Assembly (NCBI RefSeq): GCF_001541225.1
Contig: NZ_LMTS01000073.1
Location: forward strand, 8,570-45,872
Source: Variovorax sp. WDL1
GTDB taxonomy: Bacteria > Pseudomonadota > Gammaproteobacteria > Burkholderiales > Burkholderiaceae_C
Length of the DNA: 37,303 nucleotides
Reading direction: 5' to 3'
Under the pieces are notes generated by a model that did not search any database, had not been told where the DNA came from, and worked only from the letters and a program-made list of their open reading frames with translations. Shown here one piece after another: positions 23,880-31,800 of the stretch; positions within the stretch are counted from its first letter, which is position 1; every line of letters begins with the position of its first letter. The position numbers and the translations under genes were made by a program.

Positions 23880-24776
23880 TCAGGACATGGTCGACCGGTG
23901 CGCGGCGAACCCGGCCATGGCGCCGTCCGCGACCGCCATCGCCACATTGCCGGCCGCCCGGGCAGCATCGCCACAGGCAAAGACGTTCGGCACCGAGGTC
24001 TGCTGCATGGCATCCACTTGAATGAAAGCCCCCATCGGCCCCTGGGCCAGCGCACAACCGAGCTCGGCTGCGATGGGGCTGGCGATGTGCGTGCGCGGCT
24101 GGGTGAAAAGGCCATTCATGGACAGCGTGCGACCATCGGCCAGCACCACATCGGCCATGCCTTCGATCCGTACGATGCGTGCCGCCTCCACCCGCGTGCC
24201 GCGACGCGCGAAAGCGGCCAGGTCTTCGGCGGACGGGCTGTAGGCATCGTTGAGGAAGAGCGTGGGCGTTCCCCAGTCGGGCAGCATCATGGCGTGATGT
24301 TGCGCCATCTCCGAGGCCGCGATGATGCCGATGGGACCAGCCTCCAATTCATAGCCGTGGCAATAGGGGCAGTGGAAGATGCTGCGGCCCCAGCGCTCTG
24401 CCAGGCCTGCGACTGCCGGCAGCTCGTCCCGCACGCCGGTGGCCAGCACCAGCCGTGCGGCGTTCACCGTGCGTTCGCCGACGCGAAAGGCGAAGTGTCC
24501 GTCTTCGCACTGCCGGGCCTCCTCCGCCATCCCCTCCAGCCATCGCACGGTGGGATAGCGCAGCAGCTGCCGCCGGGCTTCCGCGGCGATGGCGCCGGGT
24601 GCCACTGCATCGCGGGACAGGAATCCGTGCGATGCGCCGCCGGCCTCGTCGACGAAGCGATTGCGCCGGAGCCCCGCGTCCACCACCGTGACGTCCCGGC
24701 GGGCTCGGGCGAGCTGCAGGGCGGCGGACAGACCTGCATAGCTGCCGCCGATGACGGCGAGGTCAGTCTTGACCAT
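23880..24776 (-). CDS. Thioredoxin-reductase-like NAD(P)/FAD oxidoreductase
   Basis: This 298-residue flavoprotein has the FAD motif LAVIGGSYAGLSAALQLARA with acidic VVDAG at the strand end, the central redox motif FHCPYCHGYEL (CxxC as in thioredoxin reductases), and the C-terminal FAD signature VPNVFACGDAARAAGNVAMAVADG. The NADPH-binding segment (GPIGIIAASEMAQHHAMMLP) departs from the usual GGGxxA pattern, so nucleotide use is uncertain. Its start overlaps the end of the Rrf2 gene by 14 nt, so the two form one transcript. Pairs of Rrf2 regulator and this enzyme type are common in Proteobacteria and are thought to handle thiol or oxidative stress. Confidence 0.9.
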   Translation of the reverse strand: MVKTDLAVIGGSYAGLSAALQLARARRDVTVVDAGLRRNRFVDEAGGASHGFLSRDAVAPGAIAAEARRQLLRYPTVRWLEGMAEEARQCEDGHFAFRVGERTVNAARLVLATGVRDELPAVAGLAERWGRSIFHCPYCHGYELEAGPIGIIAASEMAQHHAMMLPDWGTPTLFLNDAYSPSAEDLAAFARRGTRVEAARIVRIEGMADVVLADGRTLSMNGLFTQPRTHIASPIAAELGCALAQGPMGAFIQVDAMQQTSVPNVFACGDAARAAGNVAMAVADGAMAGFAAHRSTMS

Positions 24777-25245
24777 GGTGGTCCTCCAGGCGATGGGTGG
24801 TGGACGCGCCTGCGGTGCGGTGCGTCCTCAGGCGGCGGTCGAAGCCCTTCAAGAGCTCGGCGAGCGTGACGCCTTCGAGGCGCGCCAGCAGGGAGGCCTC
24901 GGCCTGCTCCATGGCGGTCCGCAACGACTCGTTGACCACCTGCGCAACCAGGCACTCGGGCCGGTCCTCACGGAATCCCAGCGACACGAGCGCGGGTGCG
25001 CCCAGCGCCATGTGCACATCGCGCAGCGTGACGCTTTCCACCGGCGCGGACATCACCCAGCCGCCGCCGTGCCCCTTCCCGGATGAGACAAGGCCCGCCT
25101 CACGCAGGCCGACCATCAGCCGGCGCAGCACGACTGGGTTGGTGCTCATCGCCGAGGCGAGCACTTCGGAAGTGAGTGGAGCATCGGCTTGCGCCAGGTG
25201 CAGGAGGACGTGCAAGACGTCGGAAAGCTGGCTGCTTGATTTCAT
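24763..25245 (-). CDS. Rrf2-family transcriptional regulator
   Basis: This 160-residue protein has a winged helix (QLSDVLHVLLHLAQADAPLTSEVLASAMSTNPVVLRRLMVGLREAGLVSSGKGHGGGWVMS), the family dimerisation helix, and the ECLVAQVVNESLRTAMEQAEASLL segment. Only one cysteine stands in the region where iron-sulfur members carry three, so it probably does not hold a cluster and may instead sense thiol state through a single Cys. It is the first gene of the operon with the thioredoxin-reductase-like enzyme. The operator overlaps its start codon (see 25244-25264), so it should repress itself. Confidence 0.9.
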   Translation of the reverse strand: MKSSSQLSDVLHVLLHLAQADAPLTSEVLASAMSTNPVVLRRLMVGLREAGLVSSGKGHGGGWVMSAPVESVTLRDVHMALGAPALVSLGFREDRPECLVAQVVNESLRTAMEQAEASLLARLEGVTLAELLKGFDRRLRTHRTAGASTTHRLEDHHGQD

Positions 25246-25264
25246 GCAACCATTCTAGTTGCAT
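25244..25264. promoter_or_regulatory. Rrf2 operator: perfect inverted repeat over the start codon
   Basis: ATGCAAC (25244-25250) and GTTGCAT (25258-25264) form a perfect 7-bp inverted repeat around CATTCTA. It covers the start codon of the Rrf2 gene and its -10 hexamer. This kind of ATGCAAC/GTTGCAT site fits what is known of Rrf2-type regulators that bind their own promoters. Confidence 0.75.
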
Positions 25265-25281
25265 AACACGGTCCAGCGCAA
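25252..25281 (-). promoter_or_regulatory. Promoter of the Rrf2/thioredoxin-reductase operon
   Basis: On the minus strand TTGCGC (25281-25276) and TAGAAT (25257-25252; five of six matches to the -10 consensus) are separated by 18 nt. The -10 ends only 6 nt before the ATG, so transcription should start at or next to the start codon, giving a leaderless mRNA. Confidence 0.6.
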
Positions 25282-25357
25282 TTGAAGGCCCGGCGCAGGG
25301 CCATCGGTGGCAAGAAGAAGCTTGTCCTCGGCCCTGACGCACGCCGGCGGCTGCCGA

Positions 25358-27082
25358 TCACCCGGGCAGGCCGCATTCGACGAGGCCGCGGCAGAACCGC
25401 GACCAATGGCCTGGGTCCTGGAATGGCCACCTTCTCAGGTCGCGCAGCCGGAATTCCGGGAATCCTGCGCGCAGGCTGCCGGCCTCCCGCCGCGCCAGGT
25501 CGAACTGTCCCGCATGCCACGCGGCCGTCGTGAGAAGTAGAAGATACCGAGGCACGTTGGGCTCGCGCTGGTCGGCACGCTGGGCCCATTCGACGGCATC
25601 GTCGTATCGCTCGAGAACGAAGTAGCCGAGCGCAACACTCTGCATGAACCACGCGTTGGCCGGGAAGCGAGGATTGGCTTCGGCCGCCTTCACGCAATGA
25701 GCGACACCTGTTGCAGCATCTCCTGAGAAGATCATCGCGGCGCCAAGAAGGTCCATCGCCAGGACGTAGGTTGCGTTCAGTTCGAGACTTCGCCTGGCCT
25801 CGCGAATGGCCGAGGCAATATCACGCTCGCCATGGAGGTGGAAGGTTCCGAGAATCGAATGGCCGAAATCGCTTCGCTCGTTCAGGTCGATGGCCCTGCG
25901 CGCAAGGCGGCGGCAGTCGGCGGCCTCCTCGGCGGACATCTCCTTGTAGCCGCAAATGACCTGCGTCATCGCGCCAGCCGCGCGGATGCTCAGCGCCATG
26001 AAGTTGTCCGGACTCCTGCCGATCACCCGATCGATCAGTTCCCTGGAGCGCTGCCAGTCGGCGGTCCTGGAGCTCAGAAGAATATGACCCGCCTGCGACA
26101 TCAGCTCCTCGTCGCTGAGTTCTTCGGGCGCATGGCGTGCAGCCATCTCGGTCTCGCGCGCATGGATTTCGTAGCGCACGGCCGTCGAGGCGCGCAGGGC
26201 GAGATCGTCGATCGCCTCGAAGCCATCGGTCGATGTGGAGTCGAAGCGCTGCGACCAGAATTCCTTTGTCGTGTGTTGATCGAGCAGATGGACAGTGGCC
26301 CGCACACGGCCTGCGGCGTTCTGCACTCTTCCTCTTACCGCATAGTCCGCCATTTCGGCGGAGGTGACCACGGACAGTCCGGTCAGCTTTGCCAGCGCAG
26401 ACGAGATTTCTTCGGTCGCAGCGGTGGCAAGCACGCGGCCTTGTGCGTCGTCACCGAGCGATTCGAACGCAAACAACATCACGCTTGGCTTGGCATCCGG
26501 GCTCCTCGACCTTCGGCTCGGGGGCGCGGCCCGATGCGGCGGTGCGCCCGTGCCGTCGGTGTGGATGCGAAATGCCCGAACGGGGTACGGGATGTTCTTG
26601 ACCGATTGCTCGCCCAGGTCCTCGAAGGTCGCCTTGAGTCGATTGCGCACCGCCTCCAGGGTCATTCCCGAGATGGTCAGCCCACCCGGCTGGGCCAGCC
26701 CTTCCAGCCGCGCAGCGATGTTCACGCCATCGCCGTAGATCGTGCCGTCGGCCTTTTCGAACACATCACCCAGATGCACACCGATTCGAAATCGCATCTG
26801 ATGATCGTCGGGGGCCTGCCCGAGCGACGCGTTGAGCGTCTTCTGTATCTCGAGGGCAGCCGTCACTGCGCCGATGGCCGTCTCGAACATGGCAAGCACC
26901 GAATCCCCGGCCATGTCGATCACGCGGCCCTGGTGGGATTCGATCTGGGCCTTGAAGACGCTGCGCCCGGCATCGAGCGTAGCGACTGTGCGGCGCGCAT
27001 CTCCGGCCATGAGCCGCGAATAGCCCGACACATCCGCAACCAGTATGGCCGCCAGGCGCTGCCGAATGCCGGTGTCGTCCAT
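25358..27082 (-). CDS. Class III nucleotide cyclase with TolB-like and TPR regions
   Basis: This 574-residue protein begins with a cyclase homology domain (about 8-170): D17 in LVADVSGYSRLM and D60 in DMAGDSVLAMF are the metal ligands, and IYGDGVNIAARLEGLAQPGG is the catalytic helix region. A linker leads to a TolB/FlgO-like segment (PSVMLFAFESLGDD ... LTGLSVVTSAEMADYAVRGRVQNAAGRVRATVHLLD, about 210-300) and then helical TPR-type repeats to the end. Many such cyclases occur in Rhizobiales and Burkholderiales. Start 27082 is chosen because the cyclase begins there; earlier in-frame codons overlap the opposite promoter region. It is divergent from the M14 peptidase gene. No membrane segment is present, so signal input must come through the C-terminal region. 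Confidence 0.87.
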   Translation of the reverse strand: MDDTGIRQRLAAILVADVSGYSRLMAGDARRTVATLDAGRSVFKAQIESHQGRVIDMAGDSVLAMFETAIGAVTAALEIQKTLNASLGQAPDDHQMRFRIGVHLGDVFEKADGTIYGDGVNIAARLEGLAQPGGLTISGMTLEAVRNRLKATFEDLGEQSVKNIPYPVRAFRIHTDGTGAPPHRAAPPSRRSRSPDAKPSVMLFAFESLGDDAQGRVLATAATEEISSALAKLTGLSVVTSAEMADYAVRGRVQNAAGRVRATVHLLDQHTTKEFWSQRFDSTSTDGFEAIDDLALRASTAVRYEIHARETEMAARHAPEELSDEELMSQAGHILLSSRTADWQRSRELIDRVIGRSPDNFMALSIRAAGAMTQVICGYKEMSAEEAADCRRLARRAIDLNERSDFGHSILGTFHLHGERDIASAIREARRSLELNATYVLAMDLLGAAMIFSGDAATGVAHCVKAAEANPRFPANAWFMQSVALGYFVLERYDDAVEWAQRADQREPNVPRYLLLLTTAAWHAGQFDLARREAGSLRAGFPEFRLRDLRRWPFQDPGHWSRFCRGLVECGLPG

Positions 27083-27264
27083 TGCCTGCCCCGATGGGTG
27101 AGAGAGCAGGAATCGTAGACCGCAACAGGCGGCGGCGCCATACGTGTGAAGGACCCCCGCCATCGTCGACCCGCTTGCTTTCTTGCCTGCGGCCCCGCCC
27201 GGCCCTAGGATCCACCTGTCCCGCCGTCCGGCCGGGATACGACACCAAAAAGAAGGAGTCAGCG

Positions 27265-28515
27265 ATGCTCACATCCAGAGTGGCCGCCGTCGGCGCGGCC
27301 GCAGCTTTTCTCGCAGGCCTGGCCTGGGCCCAGCCCACCACGATTCCGAATGGACCCGACGGGGAGAACGAGAGCCTGGCATCGCTGCGCAGCTATGCGC
27401 AGATGCTGAAGGCGCTGGAAAGCGCCGTACAGACTTCCAATGGCGCCGCAACCCTCCACTACGCGCCGTACAAGAGCAACGCCGGCCGCCAGGTGCCTTA
27501 TGTGGTGATCGGCAACGGGCCCACTGCCGCGCTCATCATCGCGCAGCAGCACGGCGACGAGATGGAGACCAGCGACTCTGCGGTCAACTTCGTGCGCACC
27601 CTGGCGAACAATTCGACAGCCTCGAAGGTGATACGCAACTCGCTCACCGTCGTGGTCGTGCCGCGCGTCAATGTCGACGGCTTCGACGGCGAAAAGCCCG
27701 ACGGCACACCACTCACCGACACCAACGGCAACCAGGTGCCCTGGCGACAGAACTACGACCCGCGCTTCACCGTCAACCCGCTGCCGGCCTTCTACCAGCG
27801 CGGCCGCGGCTACGACATCAACCGGTATCACGCGTTCCGGCCCGAGTGCCCCTTCGACAACCCCAACTACCCGAACCTCACCACCGGCGTCACCAGTTGC
27901 GAGACCAAGGACATCGACAGCACCGGACCCTACCTGGTGTCCGAAGGCAACCCCGTACCCGAGGCGAAGAACGTCCGCTGGATCAACGACCAGTTCAAGC
28001 CGGCGGTGGCGCTCGACATGCACCACCAGGGCGACCGTGTGCATGACGGCCGCCTGGTGACCGCCTCCACGCTCTACCCCACGGCAGACGGCACCGCGGC
28101 GCGGCTGCAGGCGGTAGACCCCACGGCCGTGGCGCGCTTCAATGCCGGCAAGACCATGGCCAAGCGCGTGGTGGTGATCATTGCGCAGACCCTGGCCCAG
28201 TACCCCTATGCCAATCTGAGCCGCTATCCCGGCGGCACGGAGCCCGGCATCTCGCGCAACGCCTATGGTCTGCTGGGCTCGGGCTCGGTGCTGCTGGAAC
28301 TGCGCGGCGGCATCGGCACCAAGTCGGGCGGCTACATCCAGAAGATCGGCTACCACGCCTCGATGGCTATCGTGGAGGAGCTCGCCAAGGATCCCACGCT
28401 GGGTGGCTTCAGCCCCGACATGGCCGATGTGCTGGTCGTGCCGGCCAACGGCCAGCCGCCCGGCACCGGCCCGGGAGAGGCGGACGCAGACGATCCCGAT
28501 CACCTGGGCAACTGA
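27265..28515 (+). CDS. Secreted M14-family zinc carboxypeptidase
   Basis: This encodes 416 residues. The signal peptide AAVGAAAAFLAGLAWA is followed by the M14 carboxypeptidase fold. Zinc ligands are visible as HGDE (AQQHGDEMET) and the later His in VALDMHHQGDR; substrate-carboxylate residues lie in GYDINRYH, and the general-base Glu in VLLELRGGIG. PRVNVDGFDGE is also typical. It should trim C-terminal residues or peptidoglycan-type peptides in the periplasm or outside. AAGGAG lies 8 nt before ATG 27265. The C-terminal Pro/Gly/Asp-rich tail is probably disordered. It is head-to-head with the cyclase gene. Confidence 0.9.
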   Translation: MLTSRVAAVGAAAAFLAGLAWAQPTTIPNGPDGENESLASLRSYAQMLKALESAVQTSNGAATLHYAPYKSNAGRQVPYVVIGNGPTAALIIAQQHGDEMETSDSAVNFVRTLANNSTASKVIRNSLTVVVVPRVNVDGFDGEKPDGTPLTDTNGNQVPWRQNYDPRFTVNPLPAFYQRGRGYDINRYHAFRPECPFDNPNYPNLTTGVTSCETKDIDSTGPYLVSEGNPVPEAKNVRWINDQFKPAVALDMHHQGDRVHDGRLVTASTLYPTADGTAARLQAVDPTAVARFNAGKTMAKRVVVIIAQTLAQYPYANLSRYPGGTEPGISRNAYGLLGSGSVLLELRGGIGTKSGGYIQKIGYHASMAIVEELAKDPTLGGFSPDMADVLVVPANGQPPGTGPGEADADDPDHLGN

Positions 28516-28518
28516 GGG

Positions 28519-28782
28519 TCACACCAGAGGCGTCCACCCCGAGGGATTTTCTTCCTCGTCCAGGGCTTCGCGACGCGGGCCGAGCTCGTGCGTCTCATAG
28601 AGAGTGCGAAGCGCGTTCATGCCTCCCTGCAAGGCGTGCTCATAGCTGTCGGTTCCGCGAGGCGCCGAATGCAAGAGGCGAAAGTCGTCGCCAGGCCCTT
28701 GCGCTTCCAGCAGGACCCAATAGAAATGCCCCGGATCGGGCTCATCGACGGTGACGGCAATGGATCGAAGAAAACTTGGCAT
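28519..28782 (-). CDS. Small hypothetical protein (paralogue of 14110-14352)
   Basis: This encodes 87 residues beginning MPSFLRSIAVTVDEPDPGHFYWVLLEAQG, sharing the AVxVDxPxPGHFxWxLLE core and following helix (YEHALQGGMNALRTLYE) with the protein at 14110-14352. No named family is recognised. It lies 100 nt downstream of the NRPS on the same strand and may be read through from it, but its cousin beside an unrelated gene argues against a role in NRPS chemistry. The M14 gene ends 3 nt beyond its stop on the opposite strand. Confidence 0.75.
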   Translation of the reverse strand: MPSFLRSIAVTVDEPDPGHFYWVLLEAQGPGDDFRLLHSAPRGTDSYEHALQGGMNALRTLYETHELGPRREALDEEENPSGWTPLV

Positions 28783-28882
28783 GTTGCTTGGGTCGAGTGT
28801 TGAGCAGCGCTGCCGACCGGGTTGGACCCGGCGGTGCGTACGCTCGATGCGATGAGAGCAGCGCGTCGCTGCTCCAGGAAGC

Positions 28883-31800
28883 TCAGCTGCTTCTTTGCGC
28901 CTTGCCCCAGCCGGGGAACATTCGGCCCAGAAGGCTTCGTGCCGGCGCATCGGCGAGCTTCGCGCTGCCGGCGCGCCGCCCTTCGCCCATGGGCGGGGCA
29001 AACCCGGCCTCGCGGGAAGCGAGCTGGCCCAGGTTCTCGAACACATACCGGGGCGGCGCGGTGCGCAAGCCCAGGGTCCGCTCGGTCAGCTGGATCACGC
29101 GCATGGCCTGCAGCGAATCGCCGCCCAGGTCGAAGAAGTTGTCGCTGGGCCGGATGTCGGAAGTGTCGATCTTGAGCACGTCGGCCCAGATCTTCGCCAA
29201 CCGCAGCTGGCCGGGGGCAAGCGCGACGGGCGCCGATGTCGACGCCGCCAGGCCCATCCCAGGCTCGGCGCGCTCGCGGGATGCCGGCCCGGCCTGGTCG
29301 CCGCGGGACAGGTGCGCGAGCTGCGCGGCTTCGGCCGAATCGCCGTCTGCGACGAGGACCGCCAAGCTCTCTTGCGGGTGCTCGGCAATGCGCCGCAGCA
29401 ACGCCACGTAGCGGTCGCGCAGCGCGAAAGCCGTTTCTCGCCGATAGATGTCGGCGTTGTAGGTGAGGCCGCCTTCCAGGCCGCCAGGGCCCTCCGTCAG
29501 CCACAGGCCTAGGTCCTCCGTGGCGCCACGCTGCGAGACCTGGACCTGGCGAAGCCGCAGCGGGCCCAGGGTCTGCGCGCGCTCGCGCGTGTCCTCGAAG
29601 GAGAAGAGCACCTGGTACAGGCCGACGCCCTTGGCACGCGCGGTAAATTCCGGCTCGCCTGCAAAGCGCTCGAACGGAACCTGCTGGTTGTCGAGCGCCG
29701 AGACCAGTTGCTGCTTCAAGGACTGCATGAACTGGCCCAGCGTCTGCCGGGGATCGAACTCCACCGGCAGCGGCAGCAGGTTGCCGAACATGCCCATCAC
29801 GGGCTCGGTCTCCGGGATCTGGCGGCCGCGCACCGGCGTGGCGACCACCAGCGAACGCACATCGGCCACGCTGCCCAGCAGGAGGACGTACGCGCCGAGC
29901 GCAAGCATGTTGAGCGTGACCTGGTGGCTGCGCGCCACGGCGTGCAGTTGCTGCGTCAGCTCGCCATCGACGGCCAACCAGTAGGTGTGGCCCTGGCCGG
30001 TCATGCCGGCGCCGCGCGGCCGGTCGGTGGGCAAGGCCTTGGACAGTGGAGCATCGGCAAAGCACTTCTTCCAGAAGCCCAGCTGGTCCTCGAACTGCGG
30101 CGAGGCCAGCCAGTCGAGGTACCACTCGGCGTAGTCGGCGTGCGTCACGGTCAGTTCGGGGAGCTCGTGCGGCACGCCGCTCAGCCGGGCTTGATAGAGG
30201 GCCGACAGTTCGTTGATGAGCAGGTCGACCGAAGCCCCATCCCACACCAGCCGGTGCGGCACGAAGACGAAGACGTGGTCGTTGTCGTCGATGCGGATCA
30301 GGGCGGCATTGAAGAGCGGCGCGCGATGGATGTCGATGCGCTGGTCCGCCACGTCCTGCAGCTTCTCGAGAAGTTCCGGCTCGCGCTGGTCGGCAGGCAG
30401 GCTGCCCAGGTCGATGCACATCAGATCGACCTGGACCTCGGCGGCGATCGATGCGTTGAACTCGCCAGTCTCCGGGTCCCTGCTGAACGATGTGCGCAGC
30501 ACGGGCTGGCGCTGCACGACCCCGCGCAGCGCGTCATGAAAGACCGCGGCGTCCAGCGGGCCCGTCAGCCGGTGGGCCGAGGGCGTGTTGTAGACGGACC
30601 GGCCGGGGTGCAGCTCCTCGAGGAAGAGGATGCGCTCCTGCATCGGCGTGAGCGGCGCGCTGTTGCGCCCTGCCCGGCGGCGGATCTGCTCGACGGGCGC
30701 GACGCCGCCGGCCTGCAGTTCGCCCACGGCCGCCGACAGGCGCTGTGCCGTCGGCGCCGCGAAGAGCGTGCGCAGCGGTACGGTGACGCCGAACTCGCGA
30801 GTCAGCAGCGTGGCGAGGCGAGACGCGAGCAGCGAATGGCCGCCCAGCGCGAAGAAGTCGTCCTGGACGCCCAGGCCCGGCAGGCTCAGCACCTGCTCCA
30901 TGGCCGCCAGCACGATGCGCTCGCGCTCGTCGCGCGGCGCGACGGTGTGCGCGAGCTCGGCGGCCTGCACGGCACCGGAAGACGCGCCCGGCGCGGGCAA
31001 GGCCTTGCGGTCGATCTTGCCGTTGGGCAGCCGGGGAAGTTCGTCGAGCACGACGAAGTGCTGCGGCAGCATGTACTTCGGAAGGCTCGCGCACAGCGCC
31101 TGCTTCGCGGCGGCAGTGTCGACCTGCGCGCCGGCCGTCGCGACGAGATAGGCGACCAGGCGCACGTCGCCCGGCTGGTCCTCGCGCGCGACGACGACGC
31201 TGGCACCCACGCCGGGCAGGTCGTTGCAGCACGCCTCGATCTCTCCGGGTTCGATGCGGTAGCCGCGCACCTTGACCTGCTGGTCGAGGCGGCCCTGGTG
31301 TTCGAGCAGGCCGTCGTTGCGCCAGCGGCCCCGGTCGCCGGTGCGGTACAGCCGGCCGCCGGTAGTCGAAGCGGGGTCGGGGATGAAGCGCTGCCGCGTC
31401 AGCTCCGGACGGTCGAAGTAGCCGATGGCAACACCGGCGCCGCCGATGCAGATTTCGCCCGGCACGCCGACGGGGCATCGACGGCCCTGGGCATCGACGA
31501 TCCAGACGCTGGTGTTCGCGATGGGCCGGCCGATGGAGACGCCATTGCGCGCGAGCTGCGCTTCGTCCACGCGCCACGCGGTGGAGTAGACGGTGGTCTC
31601 GGTGGGGCCGTACATGTTCCAGAGCTCGCCGCAACGCGCGCTGAGCGCCAGGGCCAGGTCGCGGGGCAGGGTCTCCCCGCCGGTGATGGCCTTCAACCCG
31701 GGGCTGCCTTGCCATTGCGCATCGAGCAGCAGGCGCCAGGCGGTCGGCGTGCCCTGCAGCACGGTGACCTGCTCGCGCTCGATGAGCTGGCGGAAGGCCT

